Shown here: positions 1 to 11,177 of the stretch, piece after piece
How the letters are laid out: each line of letters begins with the position of its first letter
Numbering within the stretch: position 1 is the first letter of the stretch
NCBI GenBank assembly: GCA_019022495.1
Contig: JAFEKR010000005.1
Span: 2,046,001-2,110,000, forward strand
Reading direction: 5' to 3'
Length of the DNA: 64,000 nt
Source: Epichloe hybrida
Taxonomy: Eukaryota > Ascomycota > Sordariomycetes > Hypocreales > Clavicipitaceae
Translations under genes and position numbers: made by a program
Notes under the pieces: generated by a model
Database searches by the model: none
What the model was told of the DNA's origin: nothing
Seen by the model: only the letters and a program-made list of their open reading frames with translations

Positions 1-2520
1 GCAGTTACGGCCGCTCAGAAAGGAACGACAGTGTCGATTGAAAATTTATTCTATAATTTGCCAGTGAGACGTCGAGAATTGGAGCGCAACATCAAGAGAG
101 AATGGCACAAAGTTATTGCTCTTTTAAATCAATACGCTTGCATCCAAACCAACCTCAAGTTCTCGGTGTCGCAACAGCCCACCAAGGGGAAGCGAATACT
201 ACTGTTCTCAACCAAGGGCAACCCAACCACTCGTGAGAACATACTAAACATATTCGGATCCAAGGCAATATCAGCACTAGTGTCTATGGATATTCTCCTC
301 GAGATGGAACATCCAAAATTAAATACACCTACACAGATTTCGCCTCAAACCCACTCTCCTTCTAAACAGGTTCGCGTCAGAGGTCATGTCTCGAGACCAA
401 TACAGGGAGACGGTAGACAGACTCCAGATCGACAAATGTTCTTCGTAAATGGAAGGCCATGTGGCTTACCGCAGTTTGCCAAGACATTCAACGAGGTGTA
501 CAAATCTTACAACTACTCCCAGTCTCCATTCATATTTGCCGATATCCAGCTCGACACAAACATGTATGATGTCAACGTCAGCCCCGACAAAAGAAGTATT
601 TTACTTCACGACCAAGCGTCCTTACTAGACAGTCTTCGTGCATCCCTAGGAGCATTATTTGACAGTCATGAATATCGGCTTCCGACAGGTTCAGCTCTCA
701 GCTCACAGCCATCAGAATCCCTCAAACCATCTCATCAAATTCCTTCGCTTCGTTTGTCGAAATGTACGTCTCTGAATGCCGAAGAAGAGGGTTCAACGAT
801 AGATGATGCAGAGACAAACAAACAAGCTCTGACGGGTAGCCTAAAATCGCGGGTGCAATATGTATCGGGAATTACTACAGAGAAAGTAAGCCGCACAGTT
901 GGCAACCGGCAACCTTCGCTCAGTGAATGGCTTCATCGTGATGTTGAGCCGGAAGTGTTACCAATCGTGCGGAATAAAGCGTCAGATATCAACAAGTTTC
1001 GACTCAACTTGCGAGAAAAACGCACGTTGGTTGATGACTCTGTTGACGATGCTGAAAATGCTAACGAAATGTCAAGTAACAATTTGGATATCCAACTTCT
1101 TAGTTCAAGGGCAAACATACGGAAAGACCAGCATAAGCTGAAATCTACGAATGAGCTTTGGCCTGAAAGTCTTTGCACAGGAAGTGACTCGGACAGCCTT
1201 CATGATGATGTCTCATCGCCATGTTCAAAGCCGCCTAAAATCCCAACGACGTCTGGGGCGAAGAAGCTTCGCGATTCACCTGATACAGAATCACCCCAGG
1301 GAAAGAGTACCACGCAAGATGGCAGCACACCTGCTGTACCTATCAATTCCATTGCCCCGGTCGATGAAGAGCAATTTCCTAAATTTGAAGTCACAAGTGG
1401 TTGGACCAACTCAACTGTTTGTCACCAAAGCTCCGCAGAGTTGGGCGAAACCAATCGCCACGGCGTTCACACCAAGTCACCAGGCAACGAAACTCAAAAT
1501 CAAGAGCAGGTTGTCTCAGTTCTGAGCTCGAAAGTCGGCCCGATGGGTGATCCCCGAGAAAGCACTTGCGAAATCACTGAAGACCGAATGGCAACCGTCA
1601 AAACAAATACTTCAAACAAGGAAAGAAGAAGAAAATTCGCAAACGCTCAAAGGTTGCAAGTGATCTACACGGACGAGGACAAGTTAGCTCTTCTCTCCAA
1701 TGGTTGGGGGCAAAGTTTTGCTCAAAACTTATCGGAGGGCTTGCAGCCAGACGTGGAACAAATTGATGCGCCAGATGCCGAATCAAAGTTGCCTCTGATT
1801 ATATCAAAGAGTGATTTTGCTAAGATGAGGATTGTCGGGCAATTTAATCTTGGGTTTATCATTGCAATACGTCCACGATCGACTGACAATGTTTCAAGTA
1901 CAACTAATGCGCACGATGAACTTCTAATAATTGACCAGCATGCCTCGGATGAGAAGTTCAATTTTGAAGCATTACAAGCCACCACAAAAGTTCAGTCACA
2001 ACGATTAGTGCGTCCAAAAAAGCTCGATTTGACAGCGTTAGACGAGGAAATTGTATTTCAGAATTTGGCAGCTTTGGAGGCAAATGGCTTTCAGGTTCAA
2101 GTCGATTCTACAGGCGCAACCCCAGTAGGAAGCCGTTGTCAGCTGCTTGCCTTGCCTATGAGCCGAGAATCAACCTTCACCCTGAAGGATCTGGAGGAGC
2201 TTATTTCGCTTCTCGCAGACGAGCCTGCGGGGTCGGAGCACATTCCTCGGCCTTCGGCCGTCCGCAAAATGTTCGCAATGAGGGCTTGTCGCAGCAGTAT
2301 CATGATCGGAAAAGCACTCACCACCAACAAGATGTATACTGTAGTAAGGCACATGGGCGAACTAGACAAACCGTGGAACTGTCCGCATGGCCGTCCCACA
2401 ATGCGACATCTTTGCCGCATCCAAGCCTGGGATGAGGCACGATGGACGGCAGACACGCTATGCACCTCAGTCCCAAAATCTTGGGCCTCGTATATCGCAA
2501 ATGCAGACCCAGGTAGCTAA
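1..2520 (+). CDS. PMS1: DNA mismatch repair endonuclease PMS1 (MutL homolog), 5'-truncated by window edge
   Basis: The frame is open from base 1, so the gene enters from the left; the GHKL ATPase core lies outside the window. The visible part starts at the end of the N-terminal domain (GTTVS then NLPVRRRE near bases 28-78), passes the transducer domain (NVSPDKR), runs through a long low-complexity linker (about bases 680-1600) and ends in the MutL C-terminal dimerisation/endonuclease domain. That domain carries the metal-binding motif DQHASDEKFNFE from base 1933, which fits DQHA(X)2E(X)4E, followed by ACRSSIMIGKAL and CPHGRPT. All nuclease motifs are therefore intact. In the family, PMS1 pairs with MLH1 and nicks DNA during post-replicative mismatch repair. 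It is convergent with the membrane-protein gene ending at 2733. No intron is needed in the visible part. Confidence 0.95.
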   Translation, partial: AVTAAQKGTTVSIENLFYNLPVRRRELERNIKREWHKVIALLNQYACIQTNLKFSVSQQPTKGKRILLFSTKGNPTTRENILNIFGSKAISALVSMDILLEMEHPKLNTPTQISPQTHSPSKQVRVRGHVSRPIQGDGRQTPDRQMFFVNGRPCGLPQFAKTFNEVYKSYNYSQSPFIFADIQLDTNMYDVNVSPDKRSILLHDQASLLDSLRASLGALFDSHEYRLPTGSALSSQPSESLKPSHQIPSLRLSKCTSLNAEEEGSTIDDAETNKQALTGSLKSRVQYVSGITTEKVSRTVGNRQPSLSEWLHRDVEPEVLPIVRNKASDINKFRLNLREKRTLVDDSVDDAENANEMSSNNLDIQLLSSRANIRKDQHKLKSTNELWPESLCTGSDSDSLHDDVSSPCSKPPKIPTTSGAKKLRDSPDTESPQGKSTTQDGSTPAVPINSIAPVDEEQFPKFEVTSGWTNSTVCHQSSAELGETNRHGVHTKSPGNETQNQEQVVSVLSSKVGPMGDPRESTCEITEDRMATVKTNTSNKERRRKFANAQRLQVIYTDEDKLALLSNGWGQSFAQNLSEGLQPDVEQIDAPDAESKLPLIISKSDFAKMRIVGQFNLGFIIAIRPRSTDNVSSTTNAHDELLIIDQHASDEKFNFEALQATTKVQSQRLVRPKKLDLTALDEEIVFQNLAALEANGFQVQVDSTGATPVGSRCQLLALPMSRESTFTLKDLEELISLLADEPAGSEHIPRPSAVRKMFAMRACRSSIMIGKALTTNKMYTVVRHMGELDKPWNCPHGRPTMRHLCRIQAWDEARWTADTLCTSVPKSWASYIANADPGS

Positions 2521-2732
2521 AAGTACTTGCGGAGCTTCTTACAGTCATGTACCAAAGGTGAACTTTATTCCCTGTAAATCGTAGTAAAATGACAAAAGAT
2601 CAACTTGAAATTGCGCCAGCCACTAACGGCCTTCGAACAAAATGATCGATCTTTGTTGCACAATCGGCCTTCGAAACTATACCCATGTTCCGCCGAGTCG
2701 TAGTAAATAATTTATATTCCCTCATCAACGGA

Positions 2733-4508
2733 CTACCAGAATCCTCGTCCCTCCTCAGCGACCTTGCCACTGACATTTCGTCGATAACCCATTCCATAAT
2801 CAATACCAGATGAAATTTTTCTTACCCCTCCCACGTCGTCCAATTGGATGGAACTATCCCTGTGCCTCTTCGAAGGACTTTGAGCCAAATCTTGGCTGTT
2901 GCTGATCCTCCTCATATTTCCACTTATCTCGGACAAAGAGTAATGTTCTCTGTTTGCAGGCCTGGCGGCAGCTGCAAAACTGCCGGCGTTTCCCTTCTGT
3001 TTGGGCCCGCCAGTTGGATGCGATCGAAGAGGGTTCGGGTGTGCACCAACCCCATGCTGCGGTCTGTCGTATGCCAGGCTGTGTTCTCTCTCAAAATCTG
3101 AATCGCCAGAAAAACTCTCATCTTTGAGTGTCTGAGCTAATGTATCATATTCCTTCCTGTTGTGATTGGCGCGGCGGGAGGTTACCACTGGTTTGCTCAT
3201 CATGTAATGACGGTGGTTCGTCCTCGATACCAATGACTCCGTTGGCAACCAAGTCTCAGTGAATTTACCTGGTCGAACTTGTTGCATATCACGGCTAGGG
3301 CATTGCAGTTGCGAATTCTGATCAGCGGTGGATATCGCTGAGTATGCGCCAACCTTAGGAGGCATCGGCACTGAGTAGCGTTTACTTGGGGCAGCTTGAA
3401 CCGAGCCTTGTGGTGAGCTTCCTGGTAAAATTTGATATTGCCGGTTTGGTAAATGGATGAACGAAACACTGCTCCGGACAGAGCTGCCAGAGCTGCCAGA
3501 GCCCTCCCTTGTGTGTAGGAAGGGGACCACAGGGGCTTGTGAAACTGAATTTAGTTCAAAGCCTAAAGCATTATGTTGTTCTGTTGAAGTCAAATGCCGT
3601 TGTTTTTCAAAAATGCTGTTCGCAGTCGTTATGGATGATTTGTTTCTTTTGTGAAATGGTCTTGCAGTCAGATTGTCCTCAAGTGGGTTCATGTCTGGTG
3701 GCATTAAGCTTATCCTGCGAAACATAACCCCTAGCCACAAAGATATTGACAAGGAGATGAGATGTACTCCGCCCACTGCGATGATCATGTAATAAATGGC
3801 CGGCACAAAGTAGCGCATCAAATTCTGGTCACTTAGCCTGGTGGTCCACAAGCTAGATTCTTGGTGAGCGGAAAAGGCTCCGAATGCGTACACAGACGAA
3901 ACGACTAAATCGAAAATGGCAGCAAATACGTGATATGCTGATGAGGACCCAGGAGTTCGACCAGAGGCTTTGCGGCAAAGGTGGTAGATGGCATAAAGGC
4001 AATGAATCATCGCAACACCAGGCTTAATTAGATTAGCAGTGCTAGCAACCGGTTAGGCAGGGTGCCGCTTAGGCTCATATCTTACCAGGATTCTCATTAT
4101 CCATCCCGTTACCTCGTCAATGTTGGTGACAAGAATCAGCAAGATCAATGCACCAAGAGCGCCGTTGAACTCCAATATACGGCAAAGAAGTTGCACACCA
4201 CGCAGCCGCTTTATCCATTTTTTTGTTTGTCCACCAAGTGGTACGTAGTGGCTATTTTGATGGCTTAGAAGAAGAGCATGTGCACTATGACTGATTAATC
4301 CACGAATAAAGCCCGGTTAAAAAGGAGACGGTAAGCAAACGCACTCTGGGTGTCTATTGAAGGAGATCAGTGGTTTACTTTGCGCTGTCTTCTTAGGTTT
4401 TGGCTCCCAGCTCGCGCGCGTCACGGCCTTTGGGTCAAACGTAGTTGTTGGAAATGCTGTGTTGTAGCCTCTTTCGGCGCAGTACATAAATGGTGGTGAG
4501 GCGCCCAT
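2733..4508 (-). CDS. Conserved fungal multi-pass membrane protein of unknown function
   Basis: Three exons on the minus strand: 4508-4345, 4290-4086 and 4022-2733, giving 552 residues. The first ATG opens MGASPPFMYC. Intron 1 (54 nt) joins RHP to a split GAT codon; intron 2 (63 nt) has donor GTAAGA and acceptor AAG. The N-terminal half holds about four hydrophobic segments: one around GALGALILLILV, one around VAMIHCLYAIYHLC, one around FAAIFDLVVSSVYAFGAF, and a long one covering YFVPAIYYMIIAVGGVHLISLSISLWLGVMF. The C-terminal half is a long Ser/Pro/Arg-rich cytosolic-type tail ending with DYGMGYRRNVSGK. I recognise this layout as a family conserved in filamentous ascomycetes, but know no function for it. 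It is divergent from ARH1 (329 bp apart). Confidence 0.8.
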
Positions 4509-4837
4509 GACTTTGGGCGCCGTCTTCTCAAAGACCGTTGATGGATTTCAAACAAGTTAAAGTATCGTTGAGGAAAGGATATGTTTTTCTGGAATGCGGG
4601 AGTGGAAAGATGGTGGGCTTGTGTCTCACGGTATTGCAACTTCTCGTGGTGACATGTGGCGTTGACTTGCAAGGGTGCTCTGTTGGCACGGCAACGGTCA
4701 CTGCTTCCCACCAATGTCACCCCATACACTGGCAGTGAGTGCTAAACTCAGGCCTGATGCGTTACATGTACGTACATAAAGACCGAAATGTCTTGTGACT
4801 GACCTTCCTATCTTGGGATCGTTTGCAATCAATTGAA
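4509..4837. promoter_or_regulatory. Divergent promoter between the membrane-protein gene and ARH1
   Basis: A 329-bp spacer separates two divergent start codons. It must hold both 5' leaders. I see no long repeat, RNA gene or recognised motif in it. Confidence 0.4.
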
Positions 4838-6502
4838 ATGCTTTCCGGTGAATCTTGCAGGCCTTTGCGTTTCCGATCGATAAGCAGGACCTTCTCCACG
4901 ACTAGGAGACGCGATCATGTTCGATCAAATCAGGCTCCTTTCCGTTTGGCCGTCATTGGATCAGGTCCAGCGGGTTTCTATACTGCCTACAGGGTGATGA
5001 CCAGACTTCCTCTTACACATGTCGATATGTTTGAGTCGTTGCCTGTGCCATTCGGTCTCGTCCGTCATGGGGTTGCACCTGATCATCCAGAGGTGAAGGT
5101 ACGTCAGTTCGTGTGAACGGATATCCATTTTTTTTAGAATCGATAATAACATGTAGGATGAAGAACTGTCAAGATAAATTTGAGGAGGTAGCTTCCTCCC
5201 CTATATTCAGATTTTTGGGAAACGTATCCGTGGGACAAAAAACCTCCCATGTTGACCAATGCAGCGTGAAGCTTCGGTCTTTGATGCATCATTATGACTG
5301 TGTGCTCTTTGCCTATGGAGCATCTGAGGATAAAAAACTCGGGGTACCTGGAGAATCGACATTAAAGGGAATCCATTCTGCTCGGCAGTTCGTCGGCTGG
5401 TACAATGGACTTCCCGAATGCTCAAGTTTGAATCCGCAAATCGACAGTGCTGAGGACGCTGTAGTAATTGGACATGGTAATGTAGCCCTTGATGTGGCAA
5501 GAATTATCTTGCAAGACGTCGATGTCTTGCGGAAGACAGATATAACTAGCCATGCGCTCGAAAAACTGTCACGAAATCGGATCAAAAGAGTTCATGTTGT
5601 TGGAAGGAGGGGGCCAGTACAGGTATGTGAATAGCATGTCGTTCACTCTAGCAAAACAGTCTTCTAAAGTCGTGAGGTCGTTCTAGGGTGCATTCACGAT
5701 CAAGGAAGTACGCGAGCTTATGAAGCTCCCTCATGTCGCATTCCATCCAGTTGACCGATCTTTGATACCAGACGACCTCAAGACCCTGCCTCGGGCATCT
5801 CGTCGATTGATGGAAGTTTTCCTGAAAGGTTCTGCATTGCCTCCTGATCAGGCACCCAAATCATGGTATCTTGACAGCTGCCTCTCTCCGTCCCATTTTC
5901 TCGGACACAAGAATTCGCCAACAACAGTTGCTTCCACTAATTTTAATGTGATGAAATTGAGTGCTGCATATGATCCGATGTCAAAATCATTCTTGACAGG
6001 TCAAACTGTCTGCTTGCCATCAGAGATCGTGTTCCGGTCTATAGGATATAAATCTGCGCCACTGCCAGAGTTTGCCGAAATGGGAATTCAGTTTGATGAG
6101 GCGCGGGGAGTTGTGAAGAACGACGGCCTCGGCCGAGTAACACAGGCGCTTGCAGATACAGGCACTTCTATCTTGAAACAACTACCTGGTGTATATTGTG
6201 CTGGGTGGGTCAAGAGAGGACCGACGGGTGTGATAGCTTCGACAATGCAAGATGCATTTACTACTGGAGAAGCTATCGTGCAAGATTGGATCTCGGGAGC
6301 TGAATTTCTCAGATCGGAGAGAAACGACATGCCGCAAGGTTGGGAGGGTTTAAAGCATGAGAGTGAAGTATGCGGAGAGCTCGTGGTGTCCTGGAACCAA
6401 TGGCTGCAGATAGACCGAGCCGAGAAACTCTCTGGCATGAAACTGGGGAAGCAGAGAGAAAAGTTCTCAAACATAAAAGATATGCTCGCCGTTGTGCGAT
6501 GA
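4838..6502 (+). CDS. ARH1: Mitochondrial NADPH:adrenodoxin (ferredoxin) oxidoreductase
   Basis: Exons 4838-5098, 5164-5622 and 5687-6502 encode 511 residues. The start at 4838 (MLSGESCRPLRF) gives an Arg/Ser-rich, acid-poor leader typical of a mitochondrial presequence. The FAD Rossmann motif VIGSGPAGFYTAYRV follows near residue 35, then the NADPH-binding motif VVIGHGNVALDVARII, then VVGRRGPVQ at the second splice junction, then FRSIGYKSAPLP and the closing YCAGWVKRGPTGVI. Intron 1 (65 nt) uses an AAG acceptor, because the nearby TAG acceptor would bring in a stop. The family passes electrons from NADPH to the mitochondrial ferredoxin Yah1 for iron-sulfur cluster and heme A synthesis. It is convergent with ETFA, with 55 bp between stop codons. 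Confidence 0.93.
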
Positions 6503-6557
6503 CAACAACGGCGATACGTATTATCGTGAAATATGGCTTTTTTAATTTACAAGACCA

Positions 6558-7655
6558 TCAGCTGCTTTTCACTTTCTGCGTCAACTCCGGAACCTTCTCA
6601 AACAAGTCACCAACGAGACCGACATCGGCGACTTGAAAGATCGGCGCATCCGCATCCTTATTAATAGCAGCAATGACTTTGCTATCTTTCATACCCGCCA
6701 GATGCTGAATCGCGCCAGATATTCCAACCGCCATATAAAGTTGTGGTGCAACGACTTTACCCGTCTGTCCAACTTGAAGACTGTTGTCCGCATAGCCACT
6801 GTCGACAGCAGCACGAGAAGCGCCGACAGCAGCACCCAAAGCATTAGCTAGAGGCAACATGACTTTATCGAATTCTTCCTTTGACTTCAACCCCCGACCA
6901 CCGGAGACAACCTTGGAAGCTGTAGCCAAGTCCGGACGATCGGATTTAGCCAAATCTTCGGACACCCATTCTGCTGAGGTATCAGCCTTGGGATCAACAC
7001 CCTTGACTATTTCGGCAGAACATGAGTCTGGTGTAGCAGGTGCAAACGCTGTGCCACGTATTGTAATAACTTTGATGGAATCTAAAGTCTCAACAGTAGC
7101 AATGGCGTTTCCAGCATATATCGGCCGCACAAAAGTCTTTTCGTCTTCGATTGCAGTGACATCCGAGATCTGCTGGCAATCCAACAACGCCGCAACCCGA
7201 GGCAACAAGTTCTTTCCAAAGGCAGTATGGCCTCCAATGATATGGGTGTAGCTACCCTTTTTAATGTTCTCTACTAGCAGAGGCGCGAAAATTTCTGGGA
7301 GACCCTAAAAAGCAATCAATATAAGTGCTCGCAGAGTTGTAAGAATGAACCCAACCTTTTCGTATATTCTGTTCTCAACCTTGATGATCCGGTCGATACC
7401 ATCTACCTTTGCAGCCTCTTCAGCGGCAGCAGAAACATTGGCACCAGCTACGAAACCATGGACGGTTCCACCCAACTTCTTAGCAGCGGTGAAAGCATTC
7501 AATGAACCCTGGCTAAGTTGGCCATCACGCTGCTCCAAAATAGCCAATGTGGACAAGAGTCGACTCATGTGAATAGCCGAAGAGGTTGCGATTGATGAGA
7601 TCCATGAGCTAGTACCCCGCTGTGAAAGAGCAGCGCGTCTCGCGAGGGTGAACAT
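6558..7655 (-). CDS. ETFA: Electron transfer flavoprotein alpha subunit, mitochondrial
   Basis: Two exons on the minus strand, 7655-7356 and 7304-6558, encode 348 residues, close to the usual length of about 340. The N-terminus MFTLARRAALSQRG is an Arg-rich mitochondrial presequence. The ETF-alpha signature lies near the C-terminus: LYMAVGISGAIQHLAGMKDS followed by KVIAAIN, which forms the FAD-binding region. The single 51-nt intron has a weak donor, GTTGGG, but splicing it joins YEK to GLPEIFAPLL as expected. The ETFA/ETFB dimer accepts electrons from acyl-CoA dehydrogenases and passes them to ETF-ubiquinone oxidoreductase. ETFB is not in this window. Confidence 0.95.
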
Positions 7656-8174
7656 CTTTGCAGTTGGTGGAATAAACTGCTTCCGAAATTACTTTCTGGT
7701 CTGCTTTTGACCGTTCTTTATGTTTATGGACGCGACCCAACTTCGTATCTTCGTAGCCTGGTGGTTCCTTCTGTCAAGAAGCTACAGCACGTGACGTCTT
7801 CCGATGCTTGCCGCAAACCAAGAAAACGCCCGAGCGTGTCATATGTCACGTGCCGAGATCACGTTTTTTAGAGCCCAGGACCAGTTTAGTACGTTGGCAT
7901 AGGCCCCTAGGCCCCTAGGCCCCTAGGTTAATTATCCCATTTCTGGTCGCACCTGATTACGATCAAGACGCCGCGTATCAGAGAGCTTTTTCAATTTATG
8001 AACCCAAGCTTCAATCCCAAGGATTTGACTTTTCTTTCTTCTTCTTCCTCCTTCTCCATCAAACGCCTTGCGCGCGCAAACCTCACACTGTCAACGATAC
8101 GCGACGCGTACCTGGCGTTTCTACCCTTGGCTTGAGTTGCAAACTTGCGATACACGTCGAGGCGTCCTGAAATC
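7656..8174. promoter_or_regulatory. Divergent ETFA / SWI3 promoter with E-boxes, tandem repeat and MCB-like site
   Basis: This 519-bp spacer contains two CACGTG boxes in mirror orientation (CACGTGAC at 7788-7795 and GTCACGTG at 7845-7852), a 3.4-copy 8-bp tandem repeat at 7901-7927, and an ACGCGT hexamer at 8104-8109 just upstream of the SWI3-type start. CACGTG is the core site of several fungal bHLH regulators; which of them binds here cannot be read from sequence. Confidence 0.5.
7901..7927. repeat. Short tandem repeat, 8-bp unit AGGCCCCT, 3.4 copies
   Basis: Three perfect copies of AGGCCCCT are followed by AGG, lying between the two divergent starts of ETFA and the SWI3-type gene. Overlapping units create CCTAGG hexamers. 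Confidence 0.9.
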
Positions 8175-10394
8175 ATGGAGGACTCTGCTACATATGAGTC
8201 TTCGGTCAACGGTGCATCACCGGATGTCAATCCGGATTTGGCGCAATCTTCCCTACCAGGAGAAGGGATCCTAGGTGAAGAGCCAGGTGCGACAATCGTG
8301 AACAACTTTCGGCGCGCAAGCAATCAGCTAACAAGGTCCAGATGTGCGAATGTCCGAGGCCGCGGCTGGCGAGGCGAATATCAAACAAGATAGTGCAACT
8401 CCCAGTGCTGGGCCTGTCGCGGATGTCGCTCATGTGTCCAGTGCGCCCGTTTCTGCCGCGATTGGCGCGGATGCTGAAATGGGCGATGCGCCAATGGATG
8501 GAATAAAAGAAAAGGTTGATCCCGCTGAAGGCAATGCAACTCCAGAAGTTCAAGAAATCAAATCAAAAGAAAAGGTTGAATCTGCTGCCCGCGAGCATCT
8601 CATATCCCAAACTCATGCTATTGTCCTTCCCAGCTATAGCACGTGGTTCGACATGAACAGCATTCACGATGTAGAGCGCAAGGCGATGGCTGAATTCTTC
8701 AATAATCGAAATAGGAGCAAGACCCCTGCTGTCTATAAGGACTATCGGGACTTCATGATCAACACCTACAGGCTGAACCCAGTTGAGTATTTAACGGTTA
8801 CTGCATGTCGCAGAAATTTGGCCGGAGATGTCTGCGCAATCATGCGAGTGCATGCTTTCTTGGAACAATGGGGTTTGATCAATTACCAAGTAGGCACTCC
8901 TTATTCCTACATGCTCCATGATCTACTCCAGCGGCTAACACACCCCAGGTCGACGCCGAACAAAGGCCTTCGCATGTCGGTCCTCCATTCACTGGTCATT
9001 TCAAAGTTATATGTGACACCCCTCGGGGTCTCCAGCCTTGGCAGCCCTCTGCAGACCCTATTGTTTTGGAGGGTAAAAAGAACAACGATACAGATAAGAA
9101 AGCGGTTGCATCCACCAGCACCAAAGGCGACATGAATCTGGAAATTGGCCGCAATATCTACGAAGCTAATTCAAAGGGAACCTCGCTGGACAAAACCGAA
9201 AGCAAAGCGAACGGAGAAGCTCCAACCCCAAATGGCATTTCTAGCGCAGAGGACGCTACATCGTCCGCGATCGTCAAAGTCAACTGCCATCAATGCGGTA
9301 ATGACTGTACTCGAGTGTACTACCACAGTAGCCAGACAGACTCAACCTCAAAAGCCAAGTATGATCTATGTCCAAATTGCTTTACGGAGGGACGACTGCC
9401 CTCAAACCATACGTCGAGTATGTACTCAAAGACCGAGAATCCCACATACACGTCCATTGTGGACCGAGATGCTCCTTGGTCCGATGCCGAAATTCTTCGT
9501 TTACTCGAGGGTCTTGAGCGGTTCGACGATGACTGGGGAGAAATTGCAGACCACGTTGGTACGAGAACACGTGAGGAATGTGTGCTCCAATTCTTGCAGT
9601 TGGACATAGAGGAAAAGTACCTGGATTCCGAGGCTCCCATGAATGCTCCCACCGGGTTATCAATACTCGGTGCACAGCACGGCCATCTACCTTTTAGTCA
9701 AGTCGACAATCCAGTCATGTCCGTAGTCGGATTCCTCGCTAGCTTGGCTGATCCTGCAAGCACAGCTGCCGCTGCGAACAAATCTGCTGAGGTGCTCAAG
9801 CGAGGTCTTCGGAAACAACTGAACGGTAATCAAAAATCCCAAGATTCCAACGGTCAGAGCAACGGTGATGGAAAAACGTCGGATCAAGAAGGGCCAGCTC
9901 GAGATCAGCAAGGTGGCGATTCAATGGATCTCGACATACGTCAAGAAGTCACTACGACAACTACCATCACAAAAAATACAGCGATTGCGTCTATTCCTTT
10001 GGCCTCCATCGGAGCTCGTGCCTCAGGCTTCGCATCTCATGAAGAGCGAGAAATGACTCGACTTGTCTCTGCCGCTACGAACATTACCCTGCAAAAGCTG
10101 GAACTAAAGCTAAAGTATTTCAGTGAGATAGAAGCCATCCTACGGGCAGAGAGACGCGAATTGGAGCGAGGTCGACAACAATTGCTACTGGACAGACTGG
10201 CCTTCAAGCGTCGTGTTGGGAAGGTGATGGACAATTTGAAAACTGCTGCAGCAGTTGGAGGGGACCAAGGCATGCGTATGGCACAGGACGCCGTGAGGAA
10301 CGATGGTGAAAGGGTAGGATTACAAGCTGCGTCGAATGGGTCTCGTGTTCAGCCTCCAAGCAGCAATGGACAGATTAAGAGCTACGAGGCATAA
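8175..10394 (+). CDS. RSC8: SWIRM/ZZ/SANT chromatin remodelling subunit (SWI3/RSC8 type)
   Basis: Exons 8175-8286, 8342-8889 and 8949-10394 encode 701 residues. The order is: an acidic Ser/Ala-rich N-terminus; a SWIRM domain from about residue 133 to 220 ([14 protein letters not shown] to [11 protein letters not shown]); a ZZ-type zinc finger near 331-370 ([10 protein letters not shown] and CPNCF); a SANT domain near 392-440 ([24 protein letters not shown]-like GTRTREEC); and a charged coiled coil near 590-640 ([16 protein letters not shown]). This is the core scaffold subunit of SWI/SNF and RSC remodellers. Intron 1 has two donors, GTGAAG at 8275 and GTGCGA at 8287, 12 nt apart and in the same phase, so both isoforms would stay in frame and differ by four residues. 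I could not decide whether the SWI/SNF or the RSC role applies; many filamentous fungi use one gene for both. Confidence 0.93.
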
Positions 10395-11118
10395 GTTGAC
10401 GGGCGTGGCGCTTCGGCAGCGCGCCGTACTCAGGAGCGCGACAGTGGCGTATGGTCTGAACGGAGTTTTTGAAATATTGTTCTCATTGTTGCATCATCAT
10501 TTCCCTTGGTTGGAGGGAGATGTCGAGATCACGTGCTTGACTGGTGCTTGATTCTAACATGAGGGTGTACTATTAGTTCAGGAGTTCAGTGTCCTACATG
10601 CCGTGGAGTCATGAAATTAATGTGTCTGTTACCTGCTACACTAGTGAGTCTGCCGATTCTATTACATCCTGCTGTCTATAATTCGCGCTGCCAAAGTCCG
10701 CCGTTGCCCAAAAACACAATCGTTCGCGCGTTCATCGTAAGTATCAATCAACATAGTCAAGCAGGTATGGGCCACTTCTCTCGGCTCACGCCTCACTAAG
10801 AGAACTGTTGTAAGCTAGTAAGCTAGTTCGGCATTGCTTGGTTTTTCAGAACCTTGGATCGACATGCCACAAGGAGCCAAGCTAAAGCAGCTAGCTGACT
10901 TCCCTTTGCATGCGTCCAGTATTTGGGATCTCAAACATTCGTCAGACCAGGTCGAAGATAACATCATATATGTAATACTGACGGATATGGGAGAGCTCAC
11001 TCGTTCTCATATAGGAAAGTGTCGCGAACTTTAGTTATTGTAAGCGTACATGTGAACTGTTGATTTTACGGTCCGACCGGTCACCGGGCTCCGGCGCATT
11101 TCACCTAGGATCCATTTA

Positions 11119-11171
11119 CCTCGGCTCTGGCGGGGATGATGCGCCATTGGGGGGAACGCGGAGCACCTCGG
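11119..11171 (+). promoter_or_regulatory. Paired CCTCGG motifs (Far-type fatty-acid response elements)
   Basis: CCTCGG occurs at 11119-11124 and again at 11166-11171 in the same orientation, 47 bp apart and about 400-445 bp upstream of the carnitine acetyltransferase start. In Aspergillus this hexamer is the core of FarA/FarB regulation of fatty-acid use. Motif presence is seen directly; function is inferred. Confidence 0.5.
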
Positions 11172-11177
11172 CCGGGG
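11130..11177 (+). promoter_or_regulatory. Two CreA-type SYGGRG sites
   Basis: GCGGGG at 11130-11135 and CCGGGG at 11172-11177 fit the CreA/Cre1 carbon-catabolite-repressor consensus SYGGRG. Each sits within 10 bp of a CCTCGG motif. The consensus is short, so each site alone is weak evidence. Confidence 0.35.

Noticed and set aside
2139..2465. Minus-strand frame of 108 codons inside PMS1
   Set aside because: It is a shadow of the conserved PMS1 C-terminal coding sequence.
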